Notes: generated by a model from the letters alone, not told the origin. DNA of 64,000 nucleotides from Henckelia pumila (GCF_033568475.1 NC_133123.1:156193753-156257752), one strand, 5' to 3'. Numbered from the stretch's first letter, positions 33,164-45,897 are shown. Program-made: numbers and translations.

Positions 33164-36100
33164 CTAAGAATCATCCTCGTCCTCATCATACTCATCATCA
33201 TCATCCTCATCTTCTTCAGCAGAAGCCGGTTGCCCATTAAGATCCACAGCAATGCCATTTACCTTTCTCACAAACTGGCCCCTCAGGCGAGGCCTACGCT
33301 CTGCAAGTTTTTTCCTGTTTACGTACCTGATCTTCTTGTCAAAACATCTCTCTTTACGCTTTTGTCTAAACTTCATCAAGGCTGCCTCCCTTCGACTAAC
33401 TTTACTCAATTTCCCTTCATGCACTGAGGGACATTTCAAAGACGGCCATGGAGGAGCGGGAGCAGGCATTTGACTAGGTTGTAAGCATATACCAAGGGGG
33501 TAATATGGATAAGGCACCATCCCTTGTACGTTAGGTGGGCATTGAGGGATGTGATTGTAGGGAGGCAACATAGCAGGATTAGAATGGTTGTGCATATCCA
33601 GTGTGTGCTTGTGATACATAGAGGCTGGTGGCACCGTTACTTGATTCATTACTCCGGGCATGTAGTACGGATAAGCAGCATGAGAGTAACGACCGGTCGC
33701 ATCACTAACGTTTCCTGGATGCAGATGTGAGTGAGAGAAATCTTCATCCGAGTTCCTCTGTTGTGAGATATCATGAGATACAGGAGTACATGACCTCTCC
33801 GCCGAGAAAGAATCAATAAAGCTGTTACTGCAGCGATATTCATCACCATGAGAATGATTTTCCAGGGTCTTTGTGTTATCCTGCTGTTGGATGTCAATAA
33901 TAGCAGCTTGACCACTCACCGTGGAGATATGCTCTGCTATCTTCAAATGCTGAGGTTCATCTTCATGAACAGAAGGTGGCCGATGAGTGTTGCTGCTGGG
34001 CGTGGTTGACTTGATATACGTGAAAAAGGCAGAAGACTCGCCTATTTTTAGTTCCTTTCTCAGAAAAGATGAAAATTGTCCTGGAAAGCATTCAAGCCCA
34101 CACTTAGTTACATGTGAATGGAGATAATAAAACAGAGAGAAACGTTTTCCTTTAGCAGACCATTATTATTTCCTAATTATCAGGACTATCTCAGTCATTG
34201 TTGAAAGAATCAAAGGTGCCTCCAGAGTTATGAAATCAGTAGGCTATGTTCTGATGTTGCACTCAAAAAATTATCCAAGTATAACAGTGGCAACCAACTC
34301 CACATAAAGTTGCATTGAAAATGAAACAGATTTTAAGCAGAGACTTAACAAGTATACTGATCTGAAATTACTGATCTGAAATTTAAGAATAAGGCAGACT
34401 TGAAGAAATCAGTTGAAAACTGTCCCATCGCACGTGCCATCAGTGAACATGGAAAATTCTGGAGAGAGTAGTAGTAAAACTAATCACGACTAACTGAGAA
34501 CTCTGATGAAAAGGAAGTGAATATCACAAATTTGCAATCTTTATGTGAAGAACCTTCCTTGCATCGAAATATTTAATGGATGTTTATAGCTTTATTTGGT
34601 ATTCAATGTTATACCCCTTGTTAATTAGTCTAGTTAATTACTTTCTTCTAACAGAAAAGTATCAGTTCACATAGCTTATGCTTCCCATTTCACATTGTAA
34701 AAACTCTGGTCATCTCAAATAGACCAATAATAGAAACTTTAATGTTATTGCTGGATGCTATTTGACCATAAACAACCGCAAATGAGCAAAGCATCTTCAA
34801 GATTTTGATCAGTCCCAATAAAATTTAACGAGTTTAAATTACACACGAGTCTGCAGCCAATGCTTGCTTAAATAAGAACTTGACTCCAAATCCTTTCGAT
34901 TTATCTGGACTAGTCGACCATGCACCAGTAAATGTAACAGAACAGAATCCTACAAGAAGATGGTTCTAAGATGGATGGAGATCAAAATGTTCCACATTTT
35001 TACAAAACTATGTATTAAATATAGCACACTTCATTACAAATATGCTTCCTGAACTTAGCTGTAGAAACTTAACAATTGGTGATCATGCTATTATTATTTT
35101 GAATTTATAAGCCGTCTGAGATTATTTAAAAAGTCATAATCCAGTCACCTGTCTGTCTGTCACTTATTTGTGGCACGTCAGGCTGACACACTGAGAGATC
35201 ACAAATCACAGTCTCTATCCGAGCAGCAGTTGTGGTGGCAGGAATCTAAACACCATGCAATTGGAGTAAGGTTAGTTAAAGACAATCAATTTGGCCTCAA
35301 TGGAAAATCCCCTATGCTACTCCTCGTCATTAAAAACAATTGCTGGTCCCGAAGCCTTTGTTGAGATAAATCTACATAAGCTCTTTTAAGACCCGCAATA
35401 AACTTTTTATCTTCAATGTTTAGAAATTGAAGATAATGTTTATATGGAAGAAAAGAAATTATCATGGCTAGAGTCATTCATACATAGTTCTAAACTCACC
35501 TCCTCTTCCTGGTGTGTTGAAACACAAAATTCTGGGTTATTACCCTTCAGAGACCTGTCATCTGTGTCATCTGAGAATAAAGTAGCGCTGTTGGTATTAG
35601 CGTCACTAGGATCCGAAGCTACCAGATCCAGATCACAATTTACAATGTTCTTCTCAGCAAGTCCCAGCTGTAGATGTAAAATCAAGAGAAACGTCGTATC
35701 ACAAATACCAAAATAAAACATCAAAATGGCTGATATACACCATGCCCAAGAAAAAAAAAACACTACTACATACATGTGGCACTCCCTGTAGAAATTTGAT
35801 GAATAGACCTAGAAAAAGAAGCTTTGTTTCAATTCAAAAGATCACACAACCACAAGTCCTCAACCTTTTGTATCCAGGTATAAACCTCAAAGCATGTGCG
35901 ATGCATGAGACTAGTCAAACTAATTTTTGAAATAAAGAAAGCCATCACACTGTTCCCTAAGAAGACAAATGAAAACCAGTGAAATATTTAAAACTTCTTA
36001 ATGAGAAAAAAGTACGTGCCATTCTCCTTCTTCTCCACATGTGCGTCCACAAGTTCAACAACTCATTAGTACGTAACGGCTTCACAAGATAATCAGCTGC

Positions 36101-37072
36101 TCCAAATTTTAGGCACTTAACAACAATAGAGACCTCGTCTTGAGCTGACATCACTAGCAAGCAAAACAATGCAACAAAAGGATGGCAATTAAACCAGCCT
36201 GTCTTAAACTCAATGTGGCATATGTTATTCCAATGAAATGCACGATGTAGATAAAATGTAAACTTACTGATCACCGGAATCTGCCGCAATTCTTTGTCCC
36301 TCGTGATATATTTTAGCATTTTCAATCCCTTAGACATCGGAAGGTCAACTTCAGAGAGAATAATATCAATATCAGGCCCCGCAGCATTCAGTGCATCAAT
36401 CACCTGTCTTGGTGATCTTACAGAAATAACTGGAAAGCAAGGGCCAACTATATTCAGCATCAAAATCAACATGAAACTTTCTACTAAAAGTTTCCTGCAA
36501 CTAGAATTCTTTCCGAAGCAACTTATTTTACACTTGGACAAGTAAACTGCATTTGCTGTTCTTCTGGCTCCTTATATATCAATCTAGCCAAATGATCCTA
36601 ATATGGGCCCCGTCAGAGACAAAGCATTCTAATGAAATCATTTAATTAAATGGAATAGGAAGAATAGTCTTACCAGAATATCACACCTTAGAAGGGATGC
36701 AATCGTTACTAGAATATGATCGTCTAAATGGCAGAAATCAATGTTTCACAAACTACCAACCTTTCCCACATGATCTTAATCACAAGAAAGGCGTAAACTT
36801 TCATCTTATCGAAGTCAACACATGAAAAAACAGGCAAACGCATGACAAATAAATTTCTGAATCATGAACAATTGCTCAAGATTCATACCAAAATAACACA
36901 AACAATCAAAGAATAGTTGCTAAAGAAGAAAACTGAGAATACCTTGGTAAGAACATTTACACAAAAGTGTAAAGATCTCCTCAGAACTTTTGTCATCATT
37001 ATCACACAGCAAAATCCTCACTTTGCTCCGATCGATGAACGCATCCCCACTCTTCCCAGTTTCATTCTCCAT
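33164..37072 (-). CDS. TOC1: TOC1/PRR1 pseudo-response regulator, frame apparently broken
   Basis: Core evening component of the plant circadian clock, a nuclear DNA-binding repressor of morning genes. Exons on the minus strand: 37072-36943, 36429-36268, 36153-36020, 35667-35500, 35245-35149, 34081-33164. Exon joins give a 142-residue start with a response-regulator-like domain in which the phosphate-accepting Asp is Glu70 (IILSEVDLP), with Lys122 in LVKPL, and a C-terminal CCT domain ([20 protein letters not shown]) plus an acidic tail; about 535 residues in all. Two oddities: intron 3 appears to start with GC (ATG|GCACGT, 36019-36018), and exon 6 has one extra base near 34020-34021, so the frame after GESSAFFT would reach a stop at about residue 270, before the CCT domain. 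That could be a real mutation or an assembly error. The family assignment is firm. Confidence 0.92.
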
Positions 37073-37615
37073 CACCTCCAAATACCAACACACCAGCCTA
37101 AAAACACGTTCAAACTCAAACCCGCGATAGAATTAATACTATAGATACTCCATAACTAACACAAACTCCCCCTTCCAAACTTGGAATTGTCGCTTCTAAT
37201 TTCCATCGTACAGCTCATCAACTCAGTCCAAGAAAAGCAATATCCAACTGAAAAGGGTGAAATTTTGACCTCTGCCCACCATTACTGGCAAGTAATCACA
37301 TCCCAATCCATGAAAGGAATCGAGAAATGTATCACAACATGGAAAAAGTGGAAAAGAGCATAATTTTCCAATCCGACGACTCTCCTCACCGCCAGCCACC
37401 GATCCAGCGGCGGTATCCACCTGTACAAATCCACAAAATCTACAGCGGCAGAGTGATGCAGAAGCTCGGAAGAGATATCGAAGAAAAAATATCAGTGCTT
37501 TAACGGAGTACTTTTTTCCCAATGGTTAATGGTGAGAGCTATAATGCCACTGACCCATTTGTCCAATCAACGGTGAAGATTGATTGTTAGTGGGTCCCAT
37601 ATCTATATTAAAATA
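37073..37615 (-). promoter_or_regulatory. TOC1 5' untranslated region and proximal promoter
   Basis: Upstream of the TOC1 ATG. It includes AAAATATCA at 37487-37495, one base off the evening element AAAATATCT bound by CCA1/LHY in other plants. A minus-strand open frame of 99 codons (37522 to 37223) could be an upstream frame if it is transcribed. The start of transcription cannot be placed. Confidence 0.4.
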
Positions 37616-38093
37616 AGCGTGTAAATATTAAAAAACGAAACGAATCGAATCGAATCGAATCGAATCGAGTAATAATAAAATTTTAAATCTCGAATTAAGC
37701 ATATTCGAACTTGATTTAAAGTTCGAAAATTTCAAATATTTTGGCTTGAACTCGGTTTGAAATGAAGTTCGAGTTCGAGTTTGAGTTTGAGTTTAAGTTC
37801 AGTTCGAAATATTCGAACATATTCATGAATTATTGCTAGGATATTATGGTTCGAAAAGCTTGAAATGTCCGAATAGGTTCGAAATGTATACATATTTATT
37901 ATATAATTATATTATATTAATAAAATATTAAGGCTCGCGAACTATCGAACAAAATAATTTTTACTCGAGCACGGCTCGAAAAAAAGTTCGAACATGTTCG
38001 GTTTCGGTTCGAGTTCGATAAATTAGAATACGAATCAAATATTTATCGAGTCGGCTCGAAAAAATCACAAATCGGCTCGATTCGTTTACACCC
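37616..38093. repeat. MITE-like element with TCGAA-rich interior, TOC1 promoter
   Basis: The right end read on the other strand is TAGGGTGTAAACGAATCGAG. The left end has GTGTAAA followed by ACGAAACGAATCGAATCG. The interior is full of TTCGA and TCGAA words. This agrees with hAT-type plant MITEs, but no 8-bp duplication was found. Confidence 0.5.
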
Positions 38094-38735
38094 TAGTGAG
38101 GCCTATACATGATTAGGCGGGGGCGGGGCGGGCTGGTGCGCAACCCGCTGTAACCCGCCATTAGGCGGGGGCGGGGCGGGCTGGGAATTTCCCAACCCAG
38201 CCCAACCCGCTTTGGGCCGTGGGTCAGACGGGCCAACCCGTCAAAATATTAAAAAAATAAAAAATTCCAAAAACTAAATTATTATTTAATATTGAAAAAA
38301 ATATATTAACAATGTTACACAATAAAAAATATAAAATGTCATAATTGAATAAAGCATATAAATTTTTGATATTAAATGTTATATTTTGAATAAAAAAATA
38401 CATTTTTAAATAACATTAATAATATAAATATATATTTAATCATAAAAAAATAATAATGTAAGATATTAATAATATTACAAATATTAGTTTTAAAATTTTA
38501 AAATCACATTTTTAATAATAAGTGTTTTCATGCCTATAATTTTAAAAAATAAAAATTTTATTTTTTTAAAAAAAATTGGCGGGGCCTCGCCTCAACCCGC
38601 GGTCCGTTTGGGTTGGCCCGTTTAGGCCCGCCTCCAAATGGGCCTGTAAAATGATAACCCAACCCGCCAATTTCTCATGACGGGGCGGGGTGGGCTGGTC
38701 CGGCGGGCTCAGTCCATTTTGACAATTCTACCTGT
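38094..38735. repeat. GC-rich hAT-like element, degraded
   Basis: Both ends carry GGCGGG/CCCGCC runs and the right end, on the other strand, contains GTCAAAATGGACTGAG, as in 20999-21326. The middle (about 38240-38570) is AT-rich. It abuts the previous element. Confidence 0.5.
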
Positions 38736-38758
38736 GTATCGTGAAAAAATATATACAA

Positions 38759-38799
<41 letters not shown>

Positions 38800-39584
38800 A
38801 GTCTTGTTTAGAAAAAAAAAAAACAATAAAAATTATTAATTTTGGAACTTGAAAGATAAAGATCGAGAAATAAAATATAATGAAATCATATTATTAAAAT
38901 CATATAATTAGTTCGATAAGATAAAAAGTAAAAATTAAAATAAATTTTATTAGTTTTTCTTAAAGTATGTATCATGTAAGTCGGGGAAATATTGCTCATG
39001 AGACCATGTCACGAGAACTTTTCTGTTATTGAAATCATAATGATAGGAGGAAAAAATTAAAAGCTTCTCGAGTAAATATAGTAACTTGTATTTCGTTGCA
39101 CGATACAATCCGTTAATAAAAACAATAAAATAAAATAAATTGTAAATTTTAAAATACATAAAAATATAGTATTTTTTACTAAACAAATAGTCACAAAAAT
39201 GCAATAGATATATCAATTTTATAAAATGGGTGATATTTTCGTAAATTAAAAAAAAAAATCAAAAGGCACAAAGTTAGCGTCATTTGGTAAATAATAAAAT
39301 ATATAATGGCTAAAAAGGAAAAAAAATCATGTAAAATAACTAATTTTTTTAATAATTTTGATTTTATTAAAAATTAAGTTATCATATAATGATAATTTCA
39401 AATCAAACTTTATCAATTAATTGAAAGTTATTTAATTAAAGAGTGTCTATTATAATAATACAGTAAACTATGATCTTATAAAAATTACAAGTGCTACCAA
39501 AAGCTTTTCGGTCATAAACTGTTTTGCTAATTAATTATCTCATTTGGTTTATCTGATAACATAATTGAGTTTAGTGATAGTAAA
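38736..39584. other. AT-rich intergenic DNA with (AAT)n
   Basis: No gene. A (AAT)n microsatellite lies at 38759-38798. The last eight bases ATAGTAAA (39577-39584) are the left target duplication of the next element. Confidence 0.6.
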
Positions 39585-40219
39585 TAGGGGTGATCACGGT
39601 GCGCTTTGGCGGTTTTTCGTAAGAAATTCAAACCGAATTGTCAATTGCGGTTTGGTTATATTTTATTTTTTAGTTGCAGTTTTATATGTAAAATCGTTTT
39701 CGCAGTTTTTGGCTGTTTTAAGCGGTTGCGCACGGTTCGCGGTTTTTTTTAATGTTAAGTAAAATGGAAAAAAATAGAATTATGATCAAATTATTAGAAC
39801 AATGAGCGAAAACTATAATAAATAAAATAACAATCAAGCAATAAAATAAAGTTAATCAACTATAATATGTTTAGACATGGTTGAAGGTTAATATTTGAGT
39901 AGATTAGTAAATAGATTAACAAGAGAGAAAGAGAGGAAATTTTTTTGAAGAAGAGTTGGGAGAAAAGAAAGTGGAGGTGGCATAGGAATCGAATGTGTAT
40001 ATACAATGTGCTAAAAATATAACTCTAGCTAAATACAACCATACACGGCAGTGCGGTGCGGGGCGATTTGAGAAAAAATTTATAACCGAACCGTGGCGGC
40101 GGGACGATTCTCATTTATTTTTTTTAAACTGCGGTTATTTTAAAAAATAAAATACGACAGGGCAAGATGGAGCGGTCGGTTTGGACTGTTTTTGAAAAAA
40201 TTTGATCGCCTCGCCCCTA
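39585..40219. mobile_element. hAT-type non-autonomous transposon, 635 bp
   Basis: Inverted ends TAGGGGTGATCACGG and TAGGGGCGAGGCGATC, flanked by perfect 8-bp duplications ATAGTAAA (39577-39584 and 40220-40227). Both ends are rich in GCGGTTT/AACCGC words. There is no transposase frame, so it depends on another element. Confidence 0.85.
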
Positions 40220-41304
40220 ATAGTAAATAGTAACATGATGACAAGAAAAAGAAATGAGAATTATCGGAAAAATTAATTTTTCGATTTTTATTTATTTGAC
40301 CATTTTACCCTTATGTTAAAAAACTAATTGTTTCATTAAAAAAGTAATTGTTATTATTGTTCTTCTTTTATTACATTCAAACATCCTTTTTTTTTTCTTC
40401 CCTTCAAAACTCTCTTTTGTTCCCTGTCAGTTTTTCCCTTGCATATTCTTCTATTTCTCAACTGATTTTTTATGACTAACAGCGTACATCTCTTCAATAG
40501 TAAAAGAGACAGAGAGCTTGAAAATCAAATTTTAGTTCGGAATAATTTGGCTCGACTTGCTGCTTCTGTTGTCAACCACCATCGCGTGCGACCGGAGAAA
40601 AAACATCTCTAGCATTTCCAACAACATTCTCTGTTACGTTAACCATTGATTCTCCGTGTTACACGAGGAATCGAAGAGAGGGAATGCACAATTCGAAGGA
40701 TGATAAATCAGCATACATGATGTAGATGGACCCAAACATTTTGAACCGAACCCCGGGTTATCCGCTATTAATGATAATCTATTCCCTTTGTTATCCCTTT
40801 GTCGATCCTTGGAAACTTTGTTTTCAAATATAGTTAGCAAACATGTCCGAATAGGTCGGGATGAGCTGAAACTAAAACCTTGATTTGAACCAAATTCGAG
40901 CGTAAAAACTGAACTCGAGCCAAAAAGCACGTACTCAAGCTCGAATTTTCGTTAAAATTCATTTACAGGAATCGGATGTGAAGGAAGACTGGCAATGAAT
41001 TGGGAAAAGATTGATCCATCAAAGGCAAGTGGGAAAACTATTTTTCATCTAAATCAATTGCTAGTTCGTCACGCATTTCGTCTTCGTTGCCACAAATGCT
41101 TTTTTGGGTCTTGATTCTGTATGGTTTTGCTACAAAATACGAAATCCAGAACACCGAGGTTGTATTTGGATCAAATGATTCGAAATCAGAACTTTGAATG
41201 ATTACATATATACACAAACCACCATTTCATAAATTAATCCATATATGAAATTGAATGGACCTATCTGTACATTACTAACAAGTTCATGAACAAATTATTA
41301 CCGT
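40220..41304. other. intergenic region
   Basis: No gene supported. A short frame at 40634-40930 (minus) has no recognisable features. Confidence 0.5.
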
Positions 41305-41883
41305 TCAGCAAACGGGTGTCAATGGCATCGGAACCACCTTTCCCCTCGCCGGATCGCCGAATCCATCCGCCACGTTCCTCACCACCTTCTTGAACGCGAA
41401 ATGCAAGCAATTCGACATCGCGATCCAGCAAAGAATCTCGTACACGAAATCAAAAGCAGGGTCGGAGATCGAATTACCAGACGACTCTTCCCAATTAGCA
41501 CCTCCGTATCCACCAAAGTTCCACCCCCGACCGCCGCCTCCGGCCCCGAAATATCCATCGCCGTTGTTAAAATCTCCTCCGTCGCTGAAAACGAAGAATC
41601 CATCTCCTCCGGAGACGTCGTAATCGCTGATCAGGGATTTCCGTTTGACGCGGCGGGTTCTACGGATGCGTGGTTTGGTCAACGTCCTGGTGGGAGGAGG
41701 CCCTGCAGCTAAGATACGGAAAGGGGCGGCGGAGGAAGGCGGCGGCGATGGGGGTTGATCGGATGACGCGTCCGACGGAGACAGGACGTTGCATGGGCGA
41801 TTGAGGAGGAAATTCGAGAAGGCTAATCCTTGCGTGGAATAAACAACGGATGAAATAGCGTCTGAAATTACAGAGATTTCCAT
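41305..41883 (-). CDS. small glycine-rich plant protein, function unknown
   Basis: One exon, 192 residues. I start at the ATG at 41883 (MEISVISDAISSVVYSTQGL); the frame is open for 53 codons upstream, but that part looks like 5' untranslated sequence. There is a Pro/Ser-rich stretch (DQPPSPPPSSAAP), a basic patch (RIRRTRRVKRKSLISDYD), a Gly-rich run (YFGAGGGGRGWNFGGYGG) and a C-terminal part (DFVYEILCWIAMSNCLHFAF) ending LTPVC. Small plant proteins with this order and this end occur widely; I know of no defined role. On the opposite strand the Gly codons give long shadow frames. A TATA-rich stretch lies about 140 bases upstream (42015-42035). Confidence 0.75.
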   Translation of the reverse strand: MEISVISDAISSVVYSTQGLAFSNFLLNRPCNVLSPSDASSDQPPSPPPSSAAPFRILAAGPPPTRTLTKPRIRRTRRVKRKSLISDYDVSGGDGFFVFSDGGDFNNGDGYFGAGGGGRGWNFGGYGGANWEESSGNSISDPAFDFVYEILCWIAMSNCLHFAFKKVVRNVADGFGDPARGKVVPMPLTPVC

Positions 41884-43805
41884 CGAAAAATTTCTTGAGA
41901 AATCGGATCTAGGGTTTGGAAATTGAGGGGAGAAATTTCTTGGGAAGAAGATTTTTCTAAGAACACGTAAGTTGAATGAAATTGTGGAGGGGCAAATTTT
42001 GGAGGTTTCTAAATAAATAAATATAATATAAATTGAGCTCAAAAAATATATATATATATATAATATAAATATAAATTAACAAAATATATGTACATATAAT
42101 AAAAAAATTATAAAGCTAAGGAGTTTTTTTTTTTTTTTTTTAATCGAGTAAAGCTAAGGAGTTGGTGTTGCAAATCCGGCCCTTGGAAAAATGATTTTTT
42201 TTAAAAATTTCTTTTAATTATATTTTTTATTATCAATCATCAATCAAAAATAAAATATATGAAACTTAAATTTAAAGAATTTATCATTATCCTTTTAAAA
42301 AATAATTTATCATTATTAATTTACACACAGACTAAATATCAATGCAATTATGATTATTGATAATTGATAAGGAATAAACTAACTCTTTACCTGGTTGGAA
42401 ATCGTTGGATGAGATGATGGGAAAATTGAAATATGTAACGTGGGCAATAAAAAAAACTAATAAATAAAATAGTTATATATTTTAATTAATTATTTAAAAT
42501 ATATATCATATAAGATAATCTCACGAATTTATGAACGACGATAATAAAAATCCGGATTGGAGTTTCACTTTGGAAGTGGGTTACATTCTTGTCACCTCCT
42601 ATCAACTTATCTTATATAGATGTCTTATTTGGTCATATAGATAATAAAATATTTAAAATTGTTGAGGTCTTTTCCGCCCACTTATTCGAGCGTTCTTAAA
42701 GTTTTTTAATAAACAAGAAAAAGAATCGATTTTCACGTATAATTACCGATTTGAGTTAAACTCAGATACGTTATAACGTTTTCGAGTTATATTTCTAAAT
42801 TATTTTGGTCGATATTGCCGAACTTTAATATTTTATGAATGTAACATATTAAATAAATATAGTTTGGAACCAAATTTGAATATTTATTCTCGAATAATTT
42901 ACAAATATGTTCAACTATTTCTAAAATTCTTGTCGAGCCTCTAACTGGAGCAGAATTTCGTCCTCATCTGGCAAAACATTTTTAGGTAAGAAGTTGTAAT
43001 AAGTCAAACTCATAAATGCACCTAAGAAGAAGTAATGGCAGAAGTAAATCCACTAAATATTCAAATAATAATCATCAAGGCATAGTTTGGTAGGCATAAT
43101 AAGAGAATAATTAATAAATTATCCTTCTCCATCTCATATTTGGTATAATTTTAAAAAACCCATGATAAGTCAATGAGCCCTTGATAAATGTTTTGACAAG
43201 GGGACTATGTATCCCTTTGATTTGGTGTGATAAATTTAATACAACTACAAAAATATTACAAAAAGACATGATTACCCTCCACATATAAAAACATCTAAAC
43301 TCTAAACACGGCTCATTCTCCTTCACATTACGGTAGGGTTAATTTGTCATTAAAATCGAATATATAAATTTAATCACTCTTATTAAAAACATACCAAACA
43401 TTTACTATAATATCCTATCATTTTACTTATCCTTAATTTATTTTTATATTATATATCATATACTTATCCTATCCGATGTACCAAACTATTCATATATTAT
43501 TAATAATCTCACCCTAAATCCTATAAAATATTCAAGTTTAGTAACACAATGTCTAGTAATCTACGTACCCGATTGTTTACTAATATAGTTCAAATAATAT
43601 AATAATTGTAATAATCGCATCCTATCCACGGGAAACACGACCTTTGTATAATTTCAGTTTAATATAAATCAACAAGACTTCTATTGTGTATTCATGTGTT
43701 TGTTTCTTTCACGGTTTCACCACAAATCCATAAAAAAATTCATAAAAATTCAATCTTTGAACACCCCATTTCAGAAAATTTCACGAAAATCAACAGTAGC
43801 AAGAG
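41884..43805. other. divergent promoter region, 1.9 kb
   Basis: Lies between two genes transcribed away from each other. It contains a T run (42124-42142), a MITE-like element (43082-43489) and AT-rich DNA. No gene. Confidence 0.55.
43082..43489. repeat. MITE-like element with 11-bp inverted ends
   Basis: ATAGTTTGGTA at 43082-43092 is matched exactly on the other strand at 43479-43489. There is no long frame. The target duplication is not clear. It lies 0.3 kb upstream of the next gene. Confidence 0.5.
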
Positions 43806-45897
43806 ATGGGGTTGTTTGATTTGGAGAAGCATTTTGCTTTCTACGGAGCTTATCACAGCAATCCCATCAACATACTGATCCATATGATATTTGTTTGGCC
43901 GATTCTGTTCACATCTTCGGTTCTTCTATATTTCACGCCACCTTTGTTCAAGCTCTCAGCGATCCAATCACTTGACAATAGTTTCTTGATTTTCAATTAC
44001 GGGTTCTTGTCCACTGTAATCTATGCCTTTTATTATGTTGGTTTAGATAAAAAGGCTGGTTCTTTGGCTGCGTTCTTGGTTGTTCTCTGTTGGATTGGTA
44101 GCAGCGCTCTTGCTCAGAGCCTGGGGTTCTCTTTGGCTTGGAGGGTAATTTTTTTTTTTTTTTGAGGTTTTTGATTTTGTTTATGATTTCTCAATCATTT
44201 AACTTGTGCGTTCGGATTGATTAATGTTGAACTTTGGTAATTGAGGGGTCGTTTGTTTGATGAAACCTATCCACATGTAGGATGAGTAAACGGCAATCAG
44301 ACCTGTTATCTTCAAATTTAGCTATGTTTTGAGGAAAAATTATTACACATTTGTGTTTGCAAAATTACTTGGGGATAATTTCATCCTTGATCCTAGTATT
44401 GTTACATGTAGATGAAGGAATTCGGGTGAGGAGGGCTTTATCGTGTGTTTGGGGAATCAAGACTTGTGTTTTCACATTGTCCAAATGTCCAGTTTTTCAT
44501 TCAGTTCATGCTTGATACATGAACCCCAATTTAAGGGATTAATCTCAGTTGGATACCGTGCCTTAACTTTTAAAGTTTATTGACCATAAGACGTGTTGGT
44601 CGGATTTTCCTACCTTTCCTTTACCGCAGTCTTACTTGACAAAGCGACTGAATCTTCATTTAAGGATGAGTATTATCTTTGGCTTGCCTTTATCAGCACT
44701 TGCTTACGACAGCACTCAACAGAGTCGTATCCTGAACGTTTCTTGTATCTCTGTACTAGAAGTGGTTAAGTTATTTCGAGAGGATCCCAGCTTGACTTGA
44801 CTGTCACAGCTTTAAGCACCTCCATCAAGTGATGCGATTCTGGAAAATTTTCTATCTTAATTCTCGTGTGGAATGGCATGAACCAAATGGGCAGAACTTC
44901 CACTGTCCCCTGCTAATGTGCAATTTTGAGAGTTTAACCCTAAAAAATAGACGTGGATTGGTGCCGCATCAAGGAATTTTATATTTGTTCATCTCTACTA
45001 AATGTTAATGATGGGCTGTTTGAATTTTTTTTCTTGTTCCTACTCTGCTTTTCACCTGTCTAGAACGATACTATGGTTTAGCCTCGTGCATTTTTCCGAA
45101 TTGAAGTTCAATTTATTGCTGACGATGACCATCATTGAACCAGGTTGTCCTGGCATCTCAACTACTGTGCTGGACTGGACAGTTCATAGGCCACGGTGTG
45201 TTTGAGGTAATTGTTTTGATCGCGTGTCATTCGTCATTAGCTTCCATCATTCTTCCTGAGAAAATTACTTGTATCTCTTTCTAGATATGTATGTCCAAAT
45301 TACACAAATTTATAAGATGAAAATCATACATTGAAGGGCAGACTTGTGAAACTTAAACTTTTAACTAGAAAAAGCTCGAGGATTTTGCTTTTTCAGCTCT
45401 GGTATATGCTTCTTTGTTTTGGTATTCACAGAGAGGTGGCAGATGTAAGCATTTTATAGTTGATTTATACACCAGAGTAAACATTTTAAAACCTTGTGGG
45501 AGCTAGGTGTGGTTTTATTTTGGTTTATCCATGAAGCATTTTCTTTACAATGGCATCAATTATTTTTAGATAAGTTTTTTATTTTTTATTTTTTTTATTT
45601 CAATTCGTAGAAACGAGCACCTGCTTTGCTGGACAATCTTGCACAAGCCTTCCTCATGGCACCTTTCTTTGTATTACTAGAGGTAAACTTATTGGTTGTA
45701 TTTGAATCTTCTGCAAAATTCACAGAATTCGTATTGATATCAAGTGATTTTACTGTTCCATATTATTTGGTTGCGTGCAGGCTCTACAGTCTTTCTTTGG
45801 ATACGAGCCATACCCGGGGTTTCATGCTAGAGTCCAGGCGGAGATTGATGCTAACATCGAAGAGTGGAAGGAGAAGAAAGATAAGAAAATTTCTTAA
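43806..45897 (+). CDS. Mpo1-like (DUF962) ER membrane dioxygenase
   Basis: Four exons, all in phase 0 with GT...AG borders: 43806-44144, 45144-45206, 45611-45682, 45781-45897, giving 196 residues. The family (yeast Mpo1) is an iron-dependent enzyme of the endoplasmic reticulum that removes one carbon from 2-hydroxy fatty acids made during phytosphingosine breakdown. Visible family marks: the start MGLFDLEKHFAFYGAYHSNP with conserved His, several membrane segments (about residues 22-45, 60-85 and 88-112), GQFIGHGVFEKRAPALLDNL across the exon 2-3 join, and a basic C-terminus (EEWKEKKDKKIS). The length is normal for plant members. I infer the same activity; it is not proven. Intron 1 is 999 bp. 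The gene looks intact. Confidence 0.9.

Noticed and set aside
37223-37522. N-terminal extension or separate gene before TOC1 (99 codons, minus)
   Set aside because: It ends before the TOC1 start and has no family features; at most it is an upstream frame in the leader.
41390-41712. Pro-rich frames on the plus strand
   Set aside because: They are antisense shadows of the glycine-rich gene at 41305-41883.
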